A stretch of DNA of 64,000 bases from Dyella_B humi (GCF_044904605.1 NZ_JADIKI010000022.1:62001-126000); one strand, 5' to 3'. Positions 17,874-27,881 are shown, counted from the first letter of the stretch. The notes: a model not told the origin generated them from the letters alone. A program made the numbers and translations.

Positions 17874-17886
17874 GACGAGCTCAATA

Positions 17887-17901
17887 ATAGATGGTATCTA
17901 T
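17887..17901. promoter_or_regulatory. OxyR-type operator in the oxyR leader
   Basis: ATAGATGGTATCTAT fits the known OxyR half-operator ATAG-n-T-n3-A-n-CTAT at every specified base and contains the LysR T-n11-A core. It lies 14-28 bases upstream of the oxyR start codon on the leftward strand, a position suited to autorepression. The second half-site expected about 22 bases further is not recognisable. Confidence 0.65.
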
Positions 17902-17966
17902 AAGTATTGCGGTAATAATCGGTTTTAGCAATGCAAGAGGTTTCGCCATGGGCAATGAGAACCATC

Positions 17967-17998
17967 AAAAAAGAACCCCGGCTCGCTGGCCGGGGCTC
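17967..17998 (-). terminator. Rho-independent terminator of the S8 protease gene
   Basis: Read on the minus strand: AGCCCCGGC, loop CAGCGA-like, GCCGGGGTT, then TCTTTTTT. A GC-rich stem with a T-run, starting 27 bases after the protease stop. Confidence 0.85.
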
Positions 17999-18024
17999 TT
18001 CCTGCATGTAACTAACGCCTGCAA

Positions 18025-19977
18025 TTACGGCGTGTAGTCGGCCAATACGGAAAGGTTGCTGGTGGCGCTCTCGCCACCGACCACGAGGATGTAGTACGTG
18101 GTTGCTTCCGGTTTCTGAATGACTACGGCTTCGTTGTTACCAGGCTTGACCGAGCTGAAATCGGCATCGCTGCCGTCGGCAGCTGGCGAGCTGCCGGCCT
18201 TCACATACAGCGATACGTCACCGCCGCTGCCGCCGATGGTGCGGATGTTCAGCGTGGTGGCGCCAGCCGGCACGGTGATCGAGTAGCGAACGGCGGCACC
18301 TGCGCCGATGTTCTGGCCGGAGAGGATCACGCCCTTGGTCAATGTGATGCCTGGATCGCTGTCTCCATCGCCCGGATTGCCAGTGTCACCATTCAAGGCA
18401 AGATTGACCGCGGCAGCAGCATCAACGATGCCCGCGCCAATGACGTGATCCTGGGCCACCGGGAACGGACGAGCGGATTTCACCAGGATATTCGCGATAT
18501 CGGATGGCGATGGCGTCGCCAATCCAGCTGCGTTCGTTGCACCGATGATCATCGCCACGGTGCCACTGACATGCGGGGTGGCTTGCGAGGTGCCGGCCAT
18601 GCCGCCGTATGTGGCGTTGCCGGGTGTTGTGGCGCCGTCATTGATGGAGGACCAGACGAAACCGTTGTCGACTACGTTGCCCGACGAAGCGTCGTTGGCA
18701 TAGATGCCGCCACCCGGAGCCGAAAGGGTAACGCCCTTGCCGTAGTTGGAATAGAAAGCGCGTTTGCCTGTAATGCCGTTTGACGCAACCGCGATAACGC
18801 CGGGGCAACTGGCGGGTGTAAAGCCGGATACATCCGCCGAGCTGTTGCCTGCGGCTACGACAACGGTGGTGCCGCGGCTGATCGCGTTTTGGATGGCGGT
18901 GTATTCCGGAGCATCAGGGGTGCATGCTTCCTGACCGCCCAAGCTCATGCTGATCACCTGCGCCACGTGTGTATTGTCAGGCACACCATCCACATGACCG
19001 CCCGATGCCCATTCGATGGCGTCGGAAATATCGGAGTCGTAACCACCGCAATGGCCAAGCACGCGTACTGGCAGCACCTTGGCGTTGTACGCGATACCGG
19101 CCATGCCTACGCCGTTGTTGGTGAGCTCGGCAATCGTGCCCGACACATGCGTGCCGTGCCAGCTACTGGGTTCACCGTCCGCCGGATTGTTCGAGCCGAG
19201 ACACTCTTGCAGATAGGGTTGGGTGTTGTCCCAATCACCCGTATCCCAGCCGCCCGGCACGCGACCGTCGGTAGCACGGCCGGAGACAAAGGAGTCAGAA
19301 ATGAAATCGTAGCCTGCGTCAGCCAGCGACGTATCGAGGTCGGGGTGCTGCGTGATGCCGGTGTCGATCACTGCCACCGTGATACCTGAGCCATCGGCAA
19401 TATCCCACGCGTTGTTGACGTTTGCGCCGCCGGTCGGGTCAAAGAAATGCCACTGATATTTGGCGTAATAGGGATCGTCTGGCGTGAAGGTTTGCAGGGC
19501 TACATTCGCCTTCGCATTGATCGATGCCGGTGCTGCGAAGTCTTTGACCACATACATCTTGTAGTCCGGCTGGACGTGCGCGACCGACGGGTCGGCGGCT
19601 ATCTGTGCCATCAGTGTGTTCGCTTCACTCTGGTTGAGTTTGCGCGAGGTGCGCACCAGGTCGGCACCCACAGCGAGTTTGCGCTGGTACGACGCGGACA
19701 CGGCGGGCGTTGTAGTGCCGTTGGACGCAATCGTTACGCGGTCCAAACCGACACGACCTAGAGCAGTCTTCACGTTTTGAATGACGGCATCGCTACTACT
19801 ACGTTCGGTCGTGCCGTCTTTGTAGGTAATGATGAAGCGATCATAGGTTTGATTCGCCTGACCTACGCCGACGAACTTGCCAGGTAGCGTGGGCGCATCG
19901 GCAGCATGAATCGCCGAAACGGACAAAAACAAAGCAGCGGCAAGCGCACCGATGCGGAGTGTGTGAAGTGACTTCAT
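18025..19977 (-). CDS. Secreted S8 (subtilisin-like) serine protease
   Basis: 650-residue extracellular protease. The Sec signal peptide MKSLHTLRIGALAAALFLSV ends near AIHAAD; a propeptide follows to about residue 165 (the AHVQPDYKMYVV edge is typical of inhibitor I9-like pro-regions). The catalytic triad is clear: Asp in AVIDTGITQHPDL, His in SSWHGTHVSGTIAE, Ser in MAGTSQATPHVSG, with the oxyanion Asn in VVVAAGNSSA. After a Gly/Asp-rich linker (NPGDGDSDPG) a C-terminal PPC-type beta domain ends in the YYILVVGG segment. An AAGGA site precedes ATG 19977. It lies just beyond a giant adhesin on the same strand and has its own terminator; autotransporter features are absent. Confidence 0.94.
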   Translation of the reverse strand: MKSLHTLRIGALAAALFLSVSAIHAADAPTLPGKFVGVGQANQTYDRFIITYKDGTTERSSSDAVIQNVKTALGRVGLDRVTIASNGTTTPAVSASYQRKLAVGADLVRTSRKLNQSEANTLMAQIAADPSVAHVQPDYKMYVVKDFAAPASINAKANVALQTFTPDDPYYAKYQWHFFDPTGGANVNNAWDIADGSGITVAVIDTGITQHPDLDTSLADAGYDFISDSFVSGRATDGRVPGGWDTGDWDNTQPYLQECLGSNNPADGEPSSWHGTHVSGTIAELTNNGVGMAGIAYNAKVLPVRVLGHCGGYDSDISDAIEWASGGHVDGVPDNTHVAQVISMSLGGQEACTPDAPEYTAIQNAISRGTTVVVAAGNSSADVSGFTPASCPGVIAVASNGITGKRAFYSNYGKGVTLSAPGGGIYANDASSGNVVDNGFVWSSINDGATTPGNATYGGMAGTSQATPHVSGTVAMIIGATNAAGLATPSPSDIANILVKSARPFPVAQDHVIGAGIVDAAAAVNLALNGDTGNPGDGDSDPGITLTKGVILSGQNIGAGAAVRYSITVPAGATTLNIRTIGGSGGDVSLYVKAGSSPAADGSDADFSSVKPGNNEAVVIQKPEATTYYILVVGGESATSNLSVLADYTP

Positions 19978-20054
19978 GCATGGATCCTTGAAGTGATTCC
20001 CGGGATTCCCGCATCCCGGATGAGTTGGCGGGCGATACGTAATCGCCCGGTTGT

Positions 20055-20118
20055 CGCCCTGCCGCGAACGGCAGGGCGATGTGCAAGGCGCCCTCTCTCC
20101 ATCAAGGGAAGAGGGCGC
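20055..20118. terminator. Two consecutive hairpins after the adhesin gene
   Basis: CGCCCTGCCG-CGAA-CGGCAGGGCG (20055-20078) and GCGCCCTCT...AGAGGGCGC (20088-20118), the second beginning 7 bases past the adhesin stop. Strong stems but no T-tract, so they are likely 3' end structures or factor-assisted terminators. They separate the adhesin from the protease. Confidence 0.5.
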
Positions 20119-20124
20119 AACGCG

Positions 20125-23100
20125 TTACCAGCCGAAGCTGGCGCCGATCGTGCCGCTGGACTCGCCACCGCCGGCGACGGAGCCGCCGATCAGCAGCGCA
20201 CCATTACCCGGTAGGCGACGTGCAAAGCCCACGGACAACGCGTTCTGGCCACCGTAGGTACCTGCTGCCGCGCTGACACGGTTGTCGGTGCCGGGAGCGG
20301 CAGCAATCGCACCTGCCATGCCCGACATTGCCGCACCCATGGCGCCGACACGGCTAATGCGCGTGTTGACGGCATGGAACTGCTGATTCACCGAATCCTT
20401 GAAGGCATTGAAGTTGTCGTTGGTGACAAGATTCGAGACCTTGCTGTCGGTATAGGCATTGGCGCTGTTGAGCGTCTGTTGCGCGCTGTTATCGGCATAG
20501 GCTTGCGCGGCTTCGATGGCGCTTTGCGTGGCGGCCGTCATCTGGCTCATGTTGACCGCATCGGTGGCCTGCGTACCGGCTGCTACGTTGGTGATCTGGC
20601 GTTCTGCACCAGCGCTGCCCACGGAGACTGAGTTGTCCCTGTCCGCAACCGAGCCAGCGCCAAGAGCAACGGCATTGGAGCCCGTGACTTCGCTGCCTTG
20701 CCCAATCGCGGTGCCGGTGGAGCCTGACGTGCTTGCGCCTCCACCCAGGGCGGTGCCGCCATTGCCGTTTTGCACGCCGCTGTTTTCACCGATAGCTACC
20801 GTATCGCCGCTAACCACACCAGGGATGCCGGTGCCACCGCCGACGGAGACTTCCAGATTGCCGACGCGGTTGCCCAGCGCGGTGACAGCGCCATCCAGAG
20901 CGCCGAATGCTGCGCCCACATTGCTGTAACTCACGCCTTGGATGTTGAACTGCGGCAAGCTGATCATGCCGTTGGGTCCGATCGCTGCACCGCCGCCGAT
21001 GGTGTTAGCCAGCGACTGGTACTGATCGAAATTCACCGCCTGACCCGACGACACACCTGCGGCAACATTGGCAATGGTGGTGCCACTTATGCCATCGCCG
21101 AGGGTTACCGAGCGCTGGTTGCTGCCTGCGTCGTAAGCCACGGCCGAAATGGTGCTGCCGTCGGAACCGACCAGGCCCGCCTGCTTGAGCTGAGCCACGT
21201 TGACGGCATCGGTGTCTGCGGTGCCTGCAGCAACGTTGGTGATCTGGCGCTCGCCGCCCACACGGCCAACCGACACCGTATTGTTGCGATCAGCAACGCT
21301 ACCGTTGCCCAAGGCCACACTGTTGAAGGCGGTGCTCGCGCTATTGGTGCCCAGTGCCAGGCTGCTATTGCCGGTAGCTGTGGCGTTGAAGCCCAATGCG
21401 ACACTCTGCACGCCGCTGGCCGTGCTCTCACCGCCCAGTGCCACCGCGCCATCCGCCAACGCCTTAGCGTTAGCACCACTGGCTACCGCTTCCGCGCCAC
21501 TGATCCTGGCGTCGTCACTGCCGTCGTTGTTGCCGACAGCCTTGAAGTAGCGGTTGGTACTGCCGTCACCGCCCACTTGCGAGATGGCATCGTTCAACTG
21601 ATCCACGTTCACCGCGTCGGTGCCTTCGGTACCAGCTGCGACGTTGGTGATTTGGCGATCGATGGCCTTGTACACCGTGCCATCCGCGCCCTGCCAATCT
21701 TGCGCAGCGCCCACTGATACCGAATTCGCACGATCAGCTCGCGAGCCTTGCCCCAACGCCACGCTGTTGTCAGCCATGGCCCAGGCATTGGCACCTACTG
21801 CTACGGTGTTATCGCCAAAGCCGTAACTGTTGTAGCCGACCGAGGTGGCCATGCTGCCTGCGGCCCAGCTTTCCGTGCCGACAGCTGTGCTGTTGAAGTT
21901 TGCGTAGGTGTTGAGGCCAACCGCCACGCCACCGTTGTCGGCGAAACTGTCCGCACCCAGCGCTGTTGCCGACTGACTTGCCGTTGCACCGGCGCCTAAG
22001 GAGCTGCCGCTTTCATCGGCGGTGCTGCCTGCACCCACGGCTACCGCATACACGTTGGCGGAGGAGGAATCGCCGAGGGCCGTACTGAAAACACCCTGGG
22101 CCGACGAACCTCCGCCCACTGCGACGTTGAATGGCCCATTTGCCGTCGCAAAGCCGCCGATAGCGACCGAATTGAAGCCCAGGCTCTGGCTGCTTGCACC
22201 AATACCCACGCCAAAGCTGCCCGCAGTCAGGCTGTCGCGGCCAACAGCAATGGCGCTGCCGCCGGAGGCCTGGCTGTTTGTACCTTGCGCGATTGAGTAG
22301 TCACCAATCGCCGAGCTGCCATATCCGCTGGCCACGCTGTACGCGCCAATGGCATCAGCGCCGCTACCGAAAGCGGAAGCGCCATCGCCAAAGGCGTTGC
22401 TCCCCGAACCGGCGGAAGTCGCGTGCGCACCGCTTGCAACGGCGTCGTCATTACTGTCGCCAGTAGCAGCGAAGTAACGAGTGGTCGTACCGACGCTATC
22501 AGCGAGTGCATCCAACTGTGACTTGTTTACCGCATCAGTGGCCGCTGTGCCCGCCGCCACGTTGGTGATTTGACGTTCACTTCCGGTGGAGCCGACAGAA
22601 ACAGTATTGGCACGATCAGCGTAAGAACCCGAACCCAGGGCTACTGCGTTCGTGGCGCCCTCAGCTACCACGCTGCTTTCGCCGATAGCGGTGCCGTTGC
22701 TTTCAGAGCTGGAGGCGTTCGCGCCGATCACGGTGCTGTTCGGTGCCCAGGATGCAATTTGGCTGCCTGCACCGACGATGGTGCCACGATAAGCATTCGC
22801 TTGAGCATCGGTGCCCACGGCGGTGATTTCATCCACAACGTCGTAGCTGCCCGCGCCTGCGCCGAGCGCTGTTGCGTTGTTGCCGAGTGCCCAGGCCCCA
22901 GCGCCTGCTGCCAAGCTGTTGTAGCCGCTGGCCATGGATGCACCACCAAGCGCGGTGGAGTACGCGCCGGTGGCTTGGCTAGCCCAACCCAGAGCAACGT
23001 TGCCCAGCTGGTCCGCTTGAGCCCCCTCTCCGATAGCGATGCTTTGAACACCGGTTGCTTGGCTGTCCAAGCCGACCGCAATCGAGGACCAGCTGTTGGA

Positions 23101-26100
23101 AATACTGTTGGAGCCGATGGCGATAGCGTTGTAGTACGAAGCGGATGCCCCGTCGCCCAGTGCCAGTGACTGCTCACCACTGGCTTGCGCACCCGTGCCG
23201 ATGGCAGTGGCATGCGAAGCGATAGCTTGACTGGAGCTGCCGACAGCGATGGCGTAGTCATCCCCAGCAATAGCATCGTCGAACAGGCCAACATCATTGT
23301 TGCCGTTGGCTTTGAAATACTTGCTGGCTGCGGCAGCGTTGCTGGCCACTTCATCCAACTGCGACTTGTTCACCGCGTCGGTAGCCTGCGTACCGGCTGC
23401 TACGTTGGTGATCTGACGCTCGCTGCCAGCACTGCCGACCGACACACTGTTGCCACGATCGGTCGTGGAGAACGCACCCAGCGCTACGGAGTTGGCGTTG
23501 CTGGCTACCGAACCGGCACCCAATGTCGTGCTGTAATCGCCCGACGCGGTACTGCGCCGTCCCACTGCCGTGCTGCGTTCTCCATCGGCCAGCGCCTGCG
23601 AGCCCACAGCGGTTCCGCCATTGGCTGCATGACTGCTGTTGCCCACTGCCACCGACAGGTCGCCTTCGGCAAACGCATAGGCGCCGCTTGCGACGCTGTT
23701 TTCGCCCGCCGCAAGCGCGGAATCGAACGGATCGACGACATCACCCTTCTGGCCCTGCGCTTTGAAATAGCGATTGTTCTGAGTGGCGCCGGCCACCGTA
23801 TTGTTCAGCTGGTCGACGTTGACGGCATCGGTGCCTTCGGTGCCAGCTGCAACGTTGGTGATCTGGCGGTTGATGCCATTGATATCGCTACCTACCGATA
23901 CCGTGTTGTCGCGCGTGGCCGTCGAGTTGTAACCAATCGCCGTCGAGTCGGATGCAACGGCCTGCGCACCCGGACCAATCGCGGTGGCATTGTCAGCAAG
24001 TGCGAACGAAGCCGCACCTAGGCTGACGCTGTCTGCACCGTTGGCCATAGCGCTGGCTCCCAGGGCAACCGCATTACGTCCGGTTGCCATCGTGGCGCCC
24101 AAGAAGCCGACCGAACCTGGCGGTGGCGCGTAGGTGCCGCCAATCGCGACTGCACCATCGGTCGCTGCATTGGCGAAATGCCCCAGCGCAATCGAGTCTT
24201 CGCCGCCGCTATAAGCGCGGGCGCCCACGGCCAGGCCGTAGTTGCCATCGGCATAGGATTCAGCACCCAGGACCGTAGATGCATTGCCGATGGCCATCGC
24301 ACCCACGCCTGCCGCCGTGGTGAAATCGCCGTCGGCCAAACTACCGGTGCCGAAGGCTGAGGCGTAGAACCCGTTCGCTGTGCTGCTATTACCCACCGCC
24401 GTGGTTTCTAGACCCGAAGCCTCGCTGTTCAGACCGACGGCGGTCGAACTGTCTCCGCTGGCCGAGCTATTGGAGCCAAAGGCCGCCGCGCCGAGGCCAG
24501 CAGCCTGGCTGCTGGCGCCTGCCGCCACGGCACGCTCACCGCTGGCGATCGCACCGTCGAACAAGCCTATGCCGTCATTGCCGTTGGCCTTGAAGTACTT
24601 GTTGGTGCCTTCGGATGCGTTGGCTACAGCATCCAACTGGGACTTGTTCACTGCATCGGTAGCTTCGGTGCCGGCCGCCACGTTGGCGATCTGACGCTCA
24701 AGACCGACCCTGCCTACCGAAACAGTGTTGTTCCGATCAGCCAAACTGTAGCTGCCCAACGCAATCGAATCGTTGGCGCTGGCTTCGGAGGCAAAACCAA
24801 CAGCGGCGCTGAGGCTTCCAGCAGCCAGAGCGGCAGCGCCCAGGGCAGTCGAGTACGTGCCACTCCCCGTCGCCGCACGTGCGACGAAACTCGTGGTTCC
24901 CGGTTCGATAAACGCACCAACACTGCCTACAGCAACGGCTCCACCGGCGTTGGACTGCGCGTAGGCACCCACCGCGATGCCCCCGCTGGCGTTATCGCCG
25001 ACCGAAGCCATGGAGCCAACGGCTATTGCGCTATGCGAGCCTTGACCCACATACGAGCCGGTACCAAAAGCTTGACCGAAGTTCGCACCGGCATTCACCG
25101 TGCCGCCGGCAAGTGCCAGCGAACCCAGGCCCAGTGCCTGCGAATCGCTGCCGAACGCGCTGCTATTGGCGCCACCCGCTACAGCGTTGGCGCCTACCGC
25201 GGCGCTACCCTGGGCCAGACCTTGACTGCCATGACCCACCGCAACGCTGTCGGTGTCGATAGCAGTCGCGGCATAACCTGCAGCTACGCTGAAATCACCG
25301 ATCGCATCGGCGCCGCTGCCAAAGGCCGAACTGCCGGTGCCACCTGCAAACGAGCCTTCACCGGCGGCGGTGGCGTAATCCGCACCAGCGAGAGCCTCGG
25401 TGTCAGCGCCCGCGCCACCGCTGGCAGCAAAGTACTTGGTCGAAGCAGTCGCTGCTTCCAACTGCGCTTTGTTTACTGCGTCGGTGTCTTCGGTCCCCGC
25501 CGCCACATTGGTGATCTGGCGCTCACGACCTACATCGCCGACTGAAACGGTGTTATCGCGGTCGTTGTACGAATACGAACCCAGGGCCACACTGTCGTTG
25601 ACCGGCGTGCCGTCGTCACGAGTAACCGCCGCACCGGCGCCCAGAGCCACGCTTCGATCGCCACCCACGAAGGCCCCGGCACCTACTGCCACTGCGTTAT
25701 CGCCACTTGCCGCGGTGAAATAGGTTGGACCGAATTCGCCGGGAACTGGAGCCAAGGGCCCACCAATGGCCAAGGCGCTTTGTCCGCCGGCCTGCGCACC
25801 CGGTCCGATGGCCGTGGCGCTCCAGCCGCTGGCCACGGTGTCGGCGCCCAAGGCCATCGCGTGATTGCTTTCGGCATAAGCATTGATGCCGATCGCCATA
25901 GAAGCCGGTCCAGCAGCCATAGCACTACCGCCTACAGCGGTGGAATAGCTCGATGCGTAAGAGTTCGCACCGACGGCGACGCCCAGCCCGGCTTCGTCCC
26001 CATTGTCATCTTTGCCGTTAGCAATCGCCCCCATGCCGATAGCGACGTTGCCATAGACGTTGGCAACGGAATGATCACCCAGCGCGATCGTTCCTACGCT

Positions 26101-27102
26101 CGACGCCTCAGCGGAATAACCGATCGCTACCGCCTGATTACCCGCCGCATGGCTGGCAGCGCCCGCGGCGACGGCGTAGTTGCCACTGGCAGCGCTTTCC
26201 ATACCCGTTGCGATCGAGCCATACGATTGCGCAGTCGAATTGGCGCCCAGCGCCAAAGCATAGTCACCACCCGCGTACGAGTCGGCGCCGTAAGCCGTGG
26301 AGCCGAATCCACCGGCGTAGCTAAACGAACCGATCGCAGTGCCAAGGCCATTCGCCAAGCTATAAGAGCCAATAGCCACGCTACTGCTACCCTGTGCAAC
26401 GCTGTTGCTGCCGGCAGCAACGGCGTATTGGCCGTTGGCCGTAGCATCATCCGAACCATCGTTGTTGCCATGGGCCTTGAAGTAATGCTGTGCGTCGCTC
26501 ACGTTGTCGGCGAGCGTGTCCAGCTGACGCTTGTTCACGGCATCGTACGGATCGGTCGCGTCAGCCACGTTAGTGATGCGACGCTCACTACCAGCGCGGC
26601 CCACTGACACGGTGTTGACTTGATTGGCGAGGGAGTTGTCGCCCAGCGCCACGCTATTGGCTGCCGAGGCACGACTGTTCTGACCGATGGCAATGCTTGA
26701 TTGACCCGACGCAAGTGCGTCGTGGCCCAAGGCGATGCTGTCGATGCCGCGCGCTTGCGCGGAGTAGCCCACTGACGTGGCGTAGTCACCGAAAGCGAAG
26801 CTGTCGGTGCCAAGTGCCGTCGAGTATTCGCCCTTTGCGTAGGATCCCGCGCCGCAAGCAAGGGCAGTCGCCGCTGCCTCGGGCATGTCGTGATCCGTAA
26901 ACGAACCCGAGCAGATATCGGCGCGTGCCATGGAGGGTAGCAGTGCAAGGCCGATCAACACTGCCAACGTGCTCTTCAAAATAGTGCGCGCCTGGTTCGG
27001 ATTGCTTCCCTTGCAAACCACCACGTCACTGCTTGCCAGCTCGGATGCGACGATGACGGCGCCAATCGAAGCATTCCACACCTTGCTGTAGATCTTATTC
27101 AT
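20125..27102 (-). CDS. Giant trimeric autotransporter adhesin (YadA/Hia-type, T5cSS)
   Basis: 2325-residue outer-membrane adhesin. The ATG at 27102 follows GGAGGAAAG and opens the extended signal peptide MNKIYSKVWNASIGAVIVAS, diagnostic of type Vc autotransporters; the ORF is open further upstream but that part is not protein-like. The passenger is made of YadA-like head repeats (variants of S-x-A-x-G-x-x-A-x-A-x-G) grouped in seven modules that each begin with YF(K/A)A-x-G, separated by neck motifs RQITNVAAGT-x-x-TDAVN-x-x-QL; I count nine clear necks plus one divergent (TTIANVAAGV). The last roughly 90 residues are the YadA anchor, with a left-handed coiled coil (FHAVNTRISRVGAMGAAMSG) and terminal beta strands ending GTIGASFGW. 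Adhesion or autoaggregation is the family role; the ligand is unknown. Confidence 0.96.
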   Translation of the reverse strand: MNKIYSKVWNASIGAVIVASELASSDVVVCKGSNPNQARTILKSTLAVLIGLALLPSMARADICSGSFTDHDMPEAAATALACGAGSYAKGEYSTALGTDSFAFGDYATSVGYSAQARGIDSIALGHDALASGQSSIAIGQNSRASAANSVALGDNSLANQVNTVSVGRAGSERRITNVADATDPYDAVNKRQLDTLADNVSDAQHYFKAHGNNDGSDDATANGQYAVAAGSNSVAQGSSSVAIGSYSLANGLGTAIGSFSYAGGFGSTAYGADSYAGGDYALALGANSTAQSYGSIATGMESAASGNYAVAAGAASHAAGNQAVAIGYSAEASSVGTIALGDHSVANVYGNVAIGMGAIANGKDDNGDEAGLGVAVGANSYASSYSTAVGGSAMAAGPASMAIGINAYAESNHAMALGADTVASGWSATAIGPGAQAGGQSALAIGGPLAPVPGEFGPTYFTAASGDNAVAVGAGAFVGGDRSVALGAGAAVTRDDGTPVNDSVALGSYSYNDRDNTVSVGDVGRERQITNVAAGTEDTDAVNKAQLEAATASTKYFAASGGAGADTEALAGADYATAAGEGSFAGGTGSSAFGSGADAIGDFSVAAGYAATAIDTDSVAVGHGSQGLAQGSAAVGANAVAGGANSSAFGSDSQALGLGSLALAGGTVNAGANFGQAFGTGSYVGQGSHSAIAVGSMASVGDNASGGIAVGAYAQSNAGGAVAVGSVGAFIEPGTTSFVARAATGSGTYSTALGAAALAAGSLSAAVGFASEASANDSIALGSYSLADRNNTVSVGRVGLERQIANVAAGTEATDAVNKSQLDAVANASEGTNKYFKANGNDGIGLFDGAIASGERAVAAGASSQAAGLGAAAFGSNSSASGDSSTAVGLNSEASGLETTAVGNSSTANGFYASAFGTGSLADGDFTTAAGVGAMAIGNASTVLGAESYADGNYGLAVGARAYSGGEDSIALGHFANAATDGAVAIGGTYAPPPGSVGFLGATMATGRNAVALGASAMANGADSVSLGAASFALADNATAIGPGAQAVASDSTAIGYNSTATRDNTVSVGSDINGINRQITNVAAGTEGTDAVNVDQLNNTVAGATQNNRYFKAQGQKGDVVDPFDSALAAGENSVASGAYAFAEGDLSVAVGNSSHAANGGTAVGSQALADGERSTAVGRRSTASGDYSTTLGAGSVASNANSVALGAFSTTDRGNSVSVGSAGSERQITNVAAGTQATDAVNKSQLDEVASNAAAASKYFKANGNNDVGLFDDAIAGDDYAIAVGSSSQAIASHATAIGTGAQASGEQSLALGDGASASYYNAIAIGSNSISNSWSSIAVGLDSQATGVQSIAIGEGAQADQLGNVALGWASQATGAYSTALGGASMASGYNSLAAGAGAWALGNNATALGAGAGSYDVVDEITAVGTDAQANAYRGTIVGAGSQIASWAPNSTVIGANASSSESNGTAIGESSVVAEGATNAVALGSGSYADRANTVSVGSTGSERQITNVAAGTAATDAVNKSQLDALADSVGTTTRYFAATGDSNDDAVASGAHATSAGSGSNAFGDGASAFGSGADAIGAYSVASGYGSSAIGDYSIAQGTNSQASGGSAIAVGRDSLTAGSFGVGIGASSQSLGFNSVAIGGFATANGPFNVAVGGGSSAQGVFSTALGDSSSANVYAVAVGAGSTADESGSSLGAGATASQSATALGADSFADNGGVAVGLNTYANFNSTAVGTESWAAGSMATSVGYNSYGFGDNTVAVGANAWAMADNSVALGQGSRADRANSVSVGAAQDWQGADGTVYKAIDRQITNVAAGTEGTDAVNVDQLNDAISQVGGDGSTNRYFKAVGNNDGSDDARISGAEAVASGANAKALADGAVALGGESTASGVQSVALGFNATATGNSSLALGTNSASTAFNSVALGNGSVADRNNTVSVGRVGGERQITNVAAGTADTDAVNVAQLKQAGLVGSDGSTISAVAYDAGSNQRSVTLGDGISGTTIANVAAGVSSGQAVNFDQYQSLANTIGGGAAIGPNGMISLPQFNIQGVSYSNVGAAFGALDGAVTALGNRVGNLEVSVGGGTGIPGVVSGDTVAIGENSGVQNGNGGTALGGGASTSGSTGTAIGQGSEVTGSNAVALGAGSVADRDNSVSVGSAGAERQITNVAAGTQATDAVNMSQMTAATQSAIEAAQAYADNSAQQTLNSANAYTDSKVSNLVTNDNFNAFKDSVNQQFHAVNTRISRVGAMGAAMSGMAGAIAAAPGTDNRVSAAAGTYGGQNALSVGFARRLPGNGALLIGGSVAGGGESSGTIGASFGW

Positions 27103-27881
27103 GACTTGTTCTTTCCTCCATGTTGTTAGGCCGCAACCTATGCATGCCGATGCGACGCTGAGAACGGGGCGATTCATAGGCGCCATGGCGCGGTCTTCTC
27201 CCCATGCAACCCTTGTCGATGACGAGTCATGACACGGTCGCGCAGCGTTGAGCATCCGTTCACGCGTGGAGGTGTGTCACGCACACAAATGCACGGAATA
27301 TCACTTTCTTATTCGCAATCTCACGGTTGATCACATCCATGCATGCCGTGCACGAAGGAGCGCGCATGTCGCTCAAATGGCGTTGCGCTTGGCTTAGGAA
27401 GGAGTGGTGTTGATGACGTCACTCTCTCGGAGAGGGCAGGTGGGGAAATCGAGAGAGGAAGCTTGCGAATTATCTGACAAGATGCGCTGGCACATGCTTG
27501 CGCTTCTAGGGTGACATGCCGTCAACGCGATTTTTTGATGAGTACTTAAGTCCAATCTTGCCTGCGCTATCGATCACGGCGCGTAGGTTGGTGGTGAGCG
27601 CATGCGAACCCCAGCACGAGATTCACATGGCAATGTTGGGGTTCGTGTGCGCCGCAATCTATGTATGGTCGTCATTCCGGCGAAAGCGGAGGCGCTTCAC
27701 AACAGCGAAGCTGGTCAATCCATCTCGCTTCTGTTCGCAGAGCAACATGGATTGACCAGCTTCGCTGTTGAAAAGCGCCTCCGCTTCTGCAGGAATGACG
27801 GCTGTGAGGGTGTACAGAGTTCATCACGGGCTGGATTGACGAAAAAATCGCAGCGAGTGTTTGACGACTTTTGGATGTGCC
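27103..27881. other. 779-bp intergenic region upstream of the adhesin, with repeats
   Basis: No convincing gene on either strand. It holds the adhesin's 5' region (ribosome-binding site at 27110-27118), an imperfect palindrome GAACCCCAGCA...TGTTGGGGTTC (27606-27644), and the large inverted repeat listed separately. The part at 27256-27540 is noticeably less GC-rich than the coding neighbours and probably contains the adhesin promoter and its control sites, though I recognise no defined operator. Confidence 0.5.
27669..27801. repeat. 133-bp inverted repeat element
   Basis: Left arm runs from GTCATTCCGGCGAAAGCGGA through GCGAAGCTGGTCAATCC, and the right arm returns GGATTGACCAGCTTCGC to GCAGGAATGACGG, about 50 bases per arm with few mismatches and a 27-base centre. 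The terminal bases match the repeats at 14141, 16188 and 55294, and one arm is found alone at 1219-1270. A non-autonomous MITE or REP-like element is the likeliest identity; no transposase is nearby. Confidence 0.8.

Noticed and set aside
20770..21717. Plus-strand open frames opposite the adhesin
   Set aside because: Repetitive codon pattern of the adhesin keeps several frames open; the ESPR and anchor show which strand codes.
20125..27102. CRISPR-like spacing of repeats inside the adhesin
   Set aside because: Repeats are coding head-neck modules of varying length with imperfect DNA identity, not short identical repeats with unique spacers.
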